Source of the DNA: G026625185 sp963727835
Lineage (GTDB): Bacteria; Desulfobacterota; WTBG01; JAGOGO01
Assembly (NCBI GenBank): GCA_963727835.1
Contig: CAVSIB010000023.1
Span: forward strand, 1-60,463
Length of the DNA: 60,463 nt
Direction of reading: 5' to 3'
The notes beneath the pieces are model-generated. The model was not told the origin of the DNA. It saw only the letters and a list, made by a program, of their open reading frames with translations, and did not search any database. Positions 53,018 through 60,463 of this stretch are shown here, piece by piece. Made by a program: the position numbers and the translations under genes. Within the stretch, counting starts at the first letter, position 1. Each line of letters starts with the position of its first letter.

Positions 53018-53560
53018 ATGACCTTAGGCGAAAAGCTGAAAAGTATCCGGACGGCAAGAGCCTTAAGTCTGGAGGACTTAGCGAAAAAAACACACCTTAC
53101 CCGGAGCTTTCTCTCCCAGATAGAAAAAAACAAAACCTCACCCTCGATTAGTTCTCTTATTAGAATCGCAGCTGCCTTAGAAGTAAATATGGGGGATCTT
53201 TTTTTGGAAGAAAAGAATATGGAAAACTATATTATTCATGAGAACGAAAGGGAAGCTTATGTGGTTGAAAAGGATAAGGTAAGGATTGAATTGTTAGCTC
53301 CCCGGAGAAAAGATATAAAATTCGAGCCGATGTTAGTCCATTTCGGCATTGGAGGAACAACAGATGTGATTTCTGCCAAGGGAGTTTATTTTTGTATAGT
53401 GTTACAGGGAAAATTAGAATTGACGATTGGAGGTAAGGTGCATGTTTTGACCAAAGGGGATAGTGTCTATCTGGATTCACCGCCTGAACATATTTGGAAA
53501 AATATCGGAAAAATTGAGGTAATATCGTTTGCGGTGGGTATTTCACCAATGAGTGTGTAA
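53018..53560 (+). CDS. XRE-family regulator with C-terminal cupin domain
   Basis: This 180-residue regulator has an N-terminal helix-turn-helix (LGEKLKSIRTARALSLEDLA, KKTHLTRSFLSQIEKNKTSPSISSL trimmed to its core SFLSQIEKNKTSPSI) and a cupin at about 105-175 (GVYFCIVLQGKLELTIGG, KGDSVYLDSPPEHIWKNIG). This layout (SutR/PuuR type) senses a small metabolite through the cupin. It is divergent from the epimerase and stands alone upstream of the efflux genes. It may regulate either side. Confidence 0.9.
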   Translation: MTLGEKLKSIRTARALSLEDLAKKTHLTRSFLSQIEKNKTSPSISSLIRIAAALEVNMGDLFLEEKNMENYIIHENEREAYVVEKDKVRIELLAPRRKDIKFEPMLVHFGIGGTTDVISAKGVYFCIVLQGKLELTIGGKVHVLTKGDSVYLDSPPEHIWKNIGKIEVISFAVGISPMSV

Positions 53561-53823
53561 AAAAAAACGGTTTGTTAGGTAATGAGGGAACAAAAAGACT
53601 TTTGGAGTGAAGCCGTGAAGATTCAAAGCAAAACTCATGCAGGTATATTTTTTTGTTTATGACTTCTTCTTTTGCTGAGGAAATAAAGAAAAATAAGACA
53701 CGTCCCGTGAGCATCGGAAACGTTAAATCAATGGATATTTTTTTAAAGAACCGGTTGACCCGTTATGATCCGACGAGGGGTTTTGCCAGCCCAATGTTTA
53801 ATTAATTGAGATGGAGATGTCTG

Positions 53824-55047
53824 ATGAATTTCATTAAAAATAGTAATGAATACATTAAACCGATTGCCCTTTTGACGTTTCTGCTATGCGGCTTTTTGGT
53901 GGGCGTTTGCGGCTGCCAGCAGAAAGATTCGCCACCGCCCCCTGTTCCGGAAGTCACTACCGTAACGGTTCAACCGCAACAGATAGTGCTCACCACTGAA
54001 TTGCCGGGCCGCACATCCGCCTACCTGGTGGCGGAAGTCCGACCGCAGGTGGGCGGCATCATCCAGAAACGCTTGTTTACTGAAGGGGGCGATGTAAAGG
54101 CAGGCGAAGTGCTCTACCAGATCGATCCCGCTCCCTATCAGGCGGCCTACGATAATGCCAAGGCAGCACTCGCAAGGGCCGAAGCTAATGTGTCGCCCCT
54201 CCGATTGAGGGCTGAGCGTTATAAGGAGTTATCGCCGACAAAGCGGTCAGCCAGCAGGACTACGATGATGCGGCAGCCGCCCTTAAACAGGCGGAGGCTG
54301 AGGTCGAAGTATTACAAGGCGGCAGTGGAGACGGCGCGCATTAATCTGGCATACACCCGCGTTACGGCGCCGATATCCGGTCGCATCGGTAAATCCGATG
54401 TAACCGTTGGCGCTCTCGCAACAGCGCATCAGGGCCCCGCCTTCGCGACCATCCAACAGCTCGATCCTCATATATGTAGATGTCCCCCAATCCACCACCG
54501 AACTGCTGCGACTGCAGCGTCGCCTGGAGGACGGTCGTCTCCATAACGACGGGAAAAACCAGAGCAGGGTCCAGCTCATCCTGGAAGACAACACAACGTA
54601 TCCCCTTGAAGGGACGCTTCAATTTCGCGACGTCACAGTGGATCCGACCACCGCATCTGTCATTTTGCGGGTGGTCTTTCCCAACCCGAAAGGCCTTCTT
54701 CTGCCGGGCATGTTCGTCCGGGCGGTGTACAAGAGGGCATCAATGACAGGCAATCCTGATTCCTCAGCAGGCTGTGTCACGCGATCCCAAGGGCAATCCC
54801 GTCGCGCTGCTCGTGGATGCCGGGTAAAGTCCAGCAGCGGATGATTACCGTCGATCGCGCCATCGGCGACAAATGGCTCGTATCCTCAGGGCTTGCGCCC
54901 GGCGATCAGGTAATCGTCGAGGGTGTCCAAAAAGTGCGGCCCGGCGCTGCCGTGAAGGTTGTCCCGTTTGAGGAGGGTGAAACGAGTGGTGCGGCACTGA
55001 AAAGACGGCCCCGCCGTCCGCAACATCGAACTAACGGAGGCGCGTGA
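53824..55047 (+). pseudogene. RND efflux periplasmic adaptor (AcrA/MexA type), multiply frameshifted
   Basis: The gene begins MNFIKNSNEYIKPIALLTFL with a lipoprotein signal ending VGVCGC. It continues with PEVTTVTVQPQQIVLTTELPG, GGIIQKRLFTEGGDVKAGEVLYQIDPAPYQ (lipoyl hairpin) and, across frames, IADKAVSQQDYDDAAAALKQ, INLAYTRVTAPISGRIG, LILEDNTTYPLEGTLQFRD, GLLLPGMFVRAVY and GLAPGDQVIVEGVQKVRPG. About five frameshifts lie at roughly 54225, 54310, 54460, 54555 and 54750-54830. The total span is normal for a ~400-residue adaptor. Its stop overlaps the pump gene (ATGA). G+C content is much higher than to the left. Confidence 0.8.
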
Positions 55048-58000
55048 TGTTATCAAGATTCTTTCTGAAGCGTCCGGTCTTCGCCTGGGTCATCGCCATC
55101 ATTCTGATGGTGGCGGGCGGCCTGGCGATTTACAAGCTGCCCATATCGCAGTATCCTCCCATTGCTCCTCCTTCCATCGCCATCACCGCGTTTTATCCGG
55201 GGGCATCGGCGGAGACGGTTGAAAACAGCGTGACGCAGATCATCGAGCAGAAGATGACCGGCTTCGACAAGATGCTGTATCTCTCCGCCAGCAGTGATTC
55301 ATCCGGTTCTTCCCGCGTCGAGCTGACCTTTGCCCCGGGGACCGATCCGGACATGGCTTGGTCCCAGGTGCAGAACAAACTCCAACTCGCCATGGCGAGC
55401 CTGCCGGATGTGGTGCAGAGCCAGGGCGTGAAGGTGAGCAAGTCCACTCGAAATTACCTGTTAATGGTGGGACTGATTTCGGAAGACGGGAGCATGGATG
55501 GAAATGACTTGCGGGACTATGCCCAATCCAGCCTGGAGAAGGTGCTTTCACGGGTGCCGGGGGTGGGTGAGGTGGAAGAGTTCGGAAGCCAGTATTCCAT
55601 GCGAATCTGGCTGAACCCGGACAAGCTGACCGATTACCAGATGACGATTCAAGATGTGATCACGGCGTTGCGGGCCTACAATGTGGAGGTGTCCGCCGGT
55701 CAGTTCGGCGGGGCGCCGGCGGTGAAAGGCCAGCGTCTGAATGCCTCCATCATCGTCCAGAGCATGCTCAAGACACCCGAGGAGTTTGCCGCCATCCCCC
55801 TGCGCACCAATCCGGATGGGTCCATCGTGCGGATCAAGGATGTGGGACGGACGGAACTCGGGACCGAATCCTACGATGTCGAAGGCTTTTTTAACGGCAA
55901 GCCCTCGGCCGCTCTGGCCATCCGACAGGCGGCCGGCGCCAACGCTCTGGATACGGCCAATGCCATCAGGGCCAAATTGGAAGAGATGAGCCATTTTTTC
56001 CCCGCCGGCATGAAGGTCGTTTATCCCTACGACACCACCCCCTTTGTCAAGGTGGCCATCAAGGAGGTGGTCAAGACCCTTTTTGAGGCGATCTTACTGG
56101 TGTTCCTGGTGATGTATCTGTTCATGGGAAACATGCGGGCCACCCTGATCCCGACCATCGCGGTGCCGGTGGTGATACTGGGGACTTTCGCGGTGCTGGG
56201 GCTTTTCGGTTTCTCCATCAACATGCTGACCATGTTTGCCATGGTGCTGGCAATCGGTCTCCTGGTGGACGATGCCATCGTGGTGGTGGAGAACGTGGAA
56301 CGGATCATGAGCGAGGAAGGTATTTCACCCCTGGAGGCCACGCGCAAGTCCATGGACCAGATCACCAGCGCGCTGATCGGCATCGGGCTGGTGCTCTCGG
56401 CGGTCTTCGGCCCGATGGCATTTTTCACTGGGTCCACGGGGGTCATCTACCGTCAATTCTCCGTCACCATCATCGCCTCGATGCTCCTTTCGGTAGTTGT
56501 TGCCCTGATTCTGACGCCGGTTCTGTGTGCATCACTGCTCAAGCCGGTGAGGCGGGGCATGAACCTGCGGAGGAGGGGTTCTGGTTCCTGCGGCCGTTCT
56601 TCCGATGGTTTGACCGCGTCTTTTTTCGAGCCAGAGACCGATATTTGCAACTGGTGGGCCGGTCACTGTCCAATAAGATCCGCTATGTGATTATGTTCCT
56701 TTTGATCATGGCGGTGATGGGATTCCTCTTTAAACGGATGCCCACCGCCTATCTCCCGGATGAAGACCAGGGGATCCTGATGGTTCAGGCCATGCTTCCG
56801 GCGAATTCGACCCTGGAGCAAACCAAGAAGGTCATGGAGGGCGTTCAGGACCATTTTCTGGAGCACGAGAAAGACGCGGTGGAATCCTGCATGACGGTTT
56901 CCGGCATCAACTTCGCCGGGCAGGGACAGAATGCGGGACTGGCATTCGTCAGGCTCAAGGACTGGAAACTCCGCCACCGGCCGGACCTGAAGGTCGTCGC
57001 CGTGGCGGGAAGGGCCATGGGTGCATTTTCCCAGATCCGCAACGCGATGGTCTTTGCCTTTCCGCCACCTGCGGTGATTGAACTTGGCATGGCCAAGGGG
57101 TTTGACTTTCAGTTGCTGGATCGGGGCGGACTTGGTCACGAAAAACTAATGGCGGCCCGCAACCAACTTCTCGGCATGGCGGCACATGACCCGGTATTGA
57201 CCAAGGTCCGGCCCAACGGCCTGGAAGATGTGCCCGAGTATCGGATTGACGTAGATTGGGAGAAGGCCGGTGCATTGGGGGTGCCCATCACCGTCATTCA
57301 TAACACTATCTCGGCGGCCTTCGGCAGCGCGTATGTCAACGACTTTATTCAAGGCGGACGTGTGAAGAGGGTGTATGTCCAAGCCGATGCCCCCTACCGT
57401 ATGTTGCCCAAAGACATAGAGAAGCTCTACGTGCGCAACACCGCGGGAAAGATGGTCCCCTTTTCTTCTTTTGCCTCCGGGCACTGGACTTCCGGCTCTC
57501 CTAAACTGGAGCGTTTCAACGGTTTTCCGTCTATAAACATCCAGGGTGAGTCGGCGCCGGGGAGGAGTTCCGGCGAGGCGATGCAGGCCATGGAAGGGTT
57601 TGTCAGGAAATTGCCGCAGGGCATCGGCTTTGACTGGACCGGGCTTTCCTACCAGGAGCGGCAGGCAGGTTCCCAAACGGCTCCACTTTACGCCTTTTCC
57701 ATTCTGGTGATCTTTCTGTGCCTGGCGGCCTTGTATGAGAGCTGGCCCATCCCCATCTCGATTCTGTTGGCACTGCCCCTGGGGGCCATCGGCGGCGTGA
57801 TCGGTTCGACACTCCGGGATTGCCCAATGACGTCTATTTCCAGATCGGGCTGTTGACGACCCTCGGTCTGACCACCAAGAACGCCATCCTGATCGTCCAG
57901 TTTGCCAAGGCACGGGTTGACGAAGGGATGGGACTGATCGAGGCGACTCTGGAAGGGGCAAAACTGAGGCTGCGTCCCATCATCATGACCTCGCTGGCCT

Positions 58001-58227
58001 TCGGATTCGGCGTCATGCCGCTGGCGTTTGCGAGCGGGGCGGGCGCAGGCGCGCAAAAGGCCATCGGCACCGCAGTGCTGGGTGGTGTGGTTACCTCCAC
58101 CTTCCTGGTGACCCTGTTTGCGCCGCTCTTCTATGTTTTAATCGAGAAGACCTTGGGCAAAAACAGGCAGCGCCAGGCGACCGAAACTGCCGCGAAACAA
58201 CCTTCGGAGGATCAAGGAAATGAATAG
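55044..58227 (+). pseudogene. RND multidrug efflux pump (AcrB/MexB, HAE1 family), frameshifted
   Basis: This inner-membrane proton-driven drug exporter spans about 1061 codons, the full AcrB length. It begins MLSRFFLKRPVFAWVIAIIL, has FYPGASAETVENSVTQIIEQ, the proton-relay pair in AIGLLVDDAIVVVENVERIM (TM4 Asp-Asp), and GPMAFFTGSTGVIYRQFSVT. It continues in a second frame (from about 56540) with MPTAYLPDEDQGILMVQAML, and in a third (from about 57820) with GLPNDVYFQIGLLTTLGLTT and KNAILIVQFAKARVDEG. Two frameshifts thus interrupt an otherwise complete gene. It follows the adaptor by an ATGA overlap. Confidence 0.88.
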
Positions 58228-59643
58228 AAAGCTGCTTTTTCTCTCGATTGGAATTGTTTTCTTGCTGACCGGCTGCACCCTGGCCCCGAAATACAGAAGG
58301 TCTGAAGCTCCGATTCCTGGCGACTGGCCGAGCCGGTCCGGCCTACAAGGAAATCACAACTTCGCCCGGCGCTCCGGCTCCGTCTGAGCTAGGGTGGCAG
58401 GAATTCTTTGCCGACGAACGGCTTCAAAGGCTCATTGAGAGGGCTTTGAACAACAACCGCGATCTGCGGGTAGCTGCCTTGAATGTTGAAAGGGCGCGTG
58501 CATTATACGGCATTCAGCGGGCGGAATTGTTTCCGGTGGTCAATGCAGTTGGCAGTTTAAGTAAAGAGCGTATACCCGCCGATAGTGCTGGTTTTCCCGT
58601 CGGTGTTCTCGGTGAACCTGACCATAAGCAATCTAGTGTTAATCTCGGCATCAGTTCTTGGGAGATCGACTTTTTCGGTCGTATCCGCAGCCTGAAAGAG
58701 CAGGCTTTAGAGGAGTATCTGGCCACGGAGCAGGCTCGCCGGAGCGCACAAATCTTGCTGGTGTCCACCGTCGCCAACGCGTACCTTACCCTCGCTGCGG
58801 ATCGGCGAGCCCTCAGTCTGGGGCAGTCCACGCAGGAAACACAACAGGCCGCCTACGATTTGATCAAGCGGCGTTATGAAGTTGGACTGGCAACCGAGCT
58901 GGACCTGCGCCAAGCGCAAACGCAAGTGGATACAGCCCGCGGAGACGTCGCGCGTTTCATTCAACAGGCGGCGCAAGATGAAAACGTCTTGAACCTTCTC
59001 CTTGGATCGCCAGCGCCGAAGGAACTTTTGCCCGTTGATTTGAACAGCGTCATCTCTCCAAGAGAAATTTCTCCTGGTATGTCCTCTGAAGTGCTCCTGC
59101 GTCGCCCGGACATTCTTCAAGCCGAAAATTTACTCAAGGCGGCCAATGCCAATATCGGTGCTGCGCGGGCAGCATTTTTCCCCGCGTCACTCTCACAACT
59201 ACTGTGGGAACCGCGAGCGACGGGTTATCCGGACTCTTCAAATCAGGCTCAGGCGCCTGGAGTTATGCGCCCCAGATCATTTTGCCGATTTTTGATGCCC
59301 GCACCTGGTCTGCGTTCAGAGGAAAGTAAAGCGGAAAGGGAAATCGCCCTGGCCCAATACGAGAAGGCGATTCAGAGCGGCCTTCAGGGAGGTATCCGAT
59401 GCCCTTGCCGTAAAGGGCACGGTGAACCAGCAGATATCGGCACAGCAATCACTGGTCAACGCTGTTGCAGAGACCTACCGCCTCTCCAATGCGCGTTATA
59501 CAAAGGGAATTGACAGCTACCTGAGCGTTCTGGATGCGCAACGTTCTCTCTATGCGGCGCAACAGGGACTGATCTCCCTGCGCCTGGCCGGGGTCTCCAA
59601 TCTGGTTACCGTGTATAGAGTGCTTGGGGGCGGGGATAAGTAG
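58220..59643 (+). pseudogene. RND outer-membrane efflux lipoprotein (OprM/NodT type), frameshifted
   Basis: The lipoprotein signal MNRKLLFLSIGIVFLLTGC (lipobox LTGC) starts at ATG 58220, overlapping the pump gene end. Then, across frames: GWQEFFADERLQRLIERALN, NNRDLRVAALNVERARALYG, SSWEIDFFGRIRSLKEQALE, YEVGLATELDLRQAQTQVDT and RPDILQAENLLKAANANIGAAR. The last frame (59422-59643) has AVAETYRLSNARYTKGIDSY and LSVLDAQRSLYAAQQGLISL. Frameshifts lie near 58330, 59220-59300 and 59390-59430. It completes a tripartite pump (adaptor, RND, outer-membrane channel). Confidence 0.85.
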
Positions 59644-59821
59644 TGGATCGATCCGGCAACTATGTTAATTGATCAGACTCCCGATTGAGGAGGCTTTGCT
59701 TCTTTTAATCTGGGGTGAAGCTTCGATTAAGAACGATGCGAGAAAAGAGGGAGCAGCGGAAATATTGAAAACAAGCAACAGTAAACCCAAGGTGATCATA
59801 CACAAAGGAGGGATTGCCATC

Positions 59822-60028
59822 ATGAAAATTCAGGGAATCCGAGAAATTGCAAAGACCTGGGGGGTAAACGCAAGAATAGGCCGTTCCAAGAAGGACATCA
59901 TCCGGGAAATCCAAGTCAAGGAAGGTTACTCCCCTTGCTTCAAAACCAGGGAAACCTGCGAAAGCGACTGTATGTGGAAAGCCGACTGCCTCGGCAAAAA
60001 AACAATGATTGATCTAGGGGCAGGCTGA
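59822..60028 (+). CDS. SAP/Rho-N-like small protein with C-terminal Cys cluster
   Basis: This 68-residue protein has MKIQGIREIAKTWGVNARIG, RSKKDIIREIQVKEG (SAP-type helix pair) and then CFKTRETCESDCMWKADCL with four Cys. This small family, with a nucleic-acid-binding helix pair and a Cys-rich tail, is common in Deltaproteobacteria-like genomes as I recall it; the function is unknown. AAAGGAGGG precedes ATG 59822, which decides the start over a longer frame from 59669. Confidence 0.7.
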   Translation: MKIQGIREIAKTWGVNARIGRSKKDIIREIQVKEGYSPCFKTRETCESDCMWKADCLGKKTMIDLGAG

Positions 60029-60463
60029 TGTCTCAAGACAACACAGCAGGCAGTTATCATTCTCGGGCCTGACTAATTTGTAAAGCGCGCTTGTTGTATG
60101 ATACACTTAAAACTTGCCGTCATTTTCTGCGTTGTCCTGTTGCCGGCTATTCTATTGGTCGGTCGGTGGATGACTGTTATGGCTACCCGAGCTAGCGTAA
60201 GCGGCAGTTGTTTTTTTAAAGTGACTTTTACCGTCGCTCCATCACGACCAAGCGGTCTTTTCCATCTCGTCATATTCAGCCACTTCCTTACACTAAAGAC
60301 GCAGAAATACCCCTTTGCGGTTCCACTCTAAAAATAAACAGAAAAAGACAGTTTAAATAAACTTACCGACGGCAGACTGGCTGTCTGAGAAGTGCTTGAC
60401 TTTTCTACTAATTTTTCAATAGAATAGGGACATCAGGAATGATAAGAACTTAATTTTTTTACT
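60029..60463. other. terminal intergenic stretch with a candidate promoter
   Basis: No gene is recognised; short open frames on both strands lack family features. Near the end TTGACT (60396-60401) and TAGAAT (60420-60425), spaced by 18 bases, form a plausible plus-strand promoter for a gene beyond the window. Confidence 0.5.

Noticed and set aside
56663..58100. Long minus-strand open frames opposite the RND pump gene (up to 271 codons)
   Set aside because: G+C-rich codon bias of the pump gene creates open antisense frames; they are Pro/Arg-rich and match no family.
60098..60331. 77-codon plus-strand open frame near the right end
   Set aside because: It starts with a hydrophobic run but then has random-looking composition and no ribosome-binding site.
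1..60463. CRISPR arrays, tRNA or rRNA genes, prophage or complete insertion sequences
   Set aside because: I looked for regularly spaced repeats, cloverleaf-like sequences, and transposase or phage genes, and found none that I can support.

Overview
The window is a stretch of chromosome from an uncultured, probably anaerobic, Gram-negative bacterium. Anaerobiosis is suggested by a tungsten-type aldehyde:ferredoxin oxidoreductase locus with a polyferredoxin and by a B12-dependent radical SAM enzyme. The Gram-negative envelope is suggested by an AMIN/amidase_3 protein and a tripartite RND pump with an outer-membrane lipoprotein. I cannot assign a phylum from the sequence. Most of the window is moderately A+T-rich; the last ~6.5 kb (RND pump) is visibly more G+C-rich.

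Layout. 1-2.3 kb: broken aldehyde ferredoxin oxidoreductase and its ferredoxin. 3-11 kb: folate (pabC, pabB, pabA) and purine (purE, purD, a stand-alone IMP cyclohydrolase domain of purH) genes plus alr, all on the minus strand, with a bacterial PC4-like gene on the plus strand. 11-25 kb: housekeeping and envelope genes (TPR protein, TGS GTPase, amidase, HAD phosphatase, Rho-N-like protein, yqeY, cvpA, hisI, a large Ser/Thr kinase, a zinc-ribbon/SPOR protein, polA). 25-31 kb: a secreted cupredoxin-like protein, an APC permease, an ATP-grasp remnant, murI and an acyl-CoA/AMP ligase. 31.7-44.7 kb: the most interesting part (below). 45-53 kb: an orphan protein, a flavodoxin, surface-polysaccharide genes (DegT aminotransferase, polyisoprenyl-phosphate sugar transferase, methyltransferase, two glycosyltransferases, epimerase) and an XRE-cupin regulator. 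53.8-59.6 kb: frameshifted RND efflux operon; then a small SAP-domain protein.

The 31.7-44.7 kb block is a long, tightly coupled minus-strand operon, probably controlled by the MarR regulator at its head. In order of transcription it encodes a PCP_red-domain protein, a PanE-like reductase, a doubled TIGR04076 protein, an intact ketosynthase (KS-alpha), a ketosynthase-like partner that has lost Cys/His/His (KS-beta or chain-length factor), a B12-binding radical SAM enzyme, an acyl carrier protein, a PF04199 cyclase, a TcmN/WhiE-type aromatase/cyclase, an MFS tail, an SDR ketoreductase, an unknown protein, an ACMSD-like amidohydrolase/decarboxylase, a nucleoside phosphorylase, an MtnA-like isomerase and a class II aldolase. 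This reads as a type II (aromatic) polyketide pathway in an anaerobe. The last three genes have the family composition of the 5'-deoxyadenosine/methylthioadenosine 'DHAP shunt', so the operon may also carry the route that recycles the nucleoside by-product of its own radical SAM enzyme. That link is inference.

Caution about the sequence. At least a dozen recognisable genes, including purH, hisI and polA, are interrupted by single-base frameshifts. Several lie in homopolymer runs where one base restores the conserved protein. These look like uncorrected sequencing indels rather than real pseudogenes. The aldehyde oxidoreductase also has in-frame stops and may be truly decayed.
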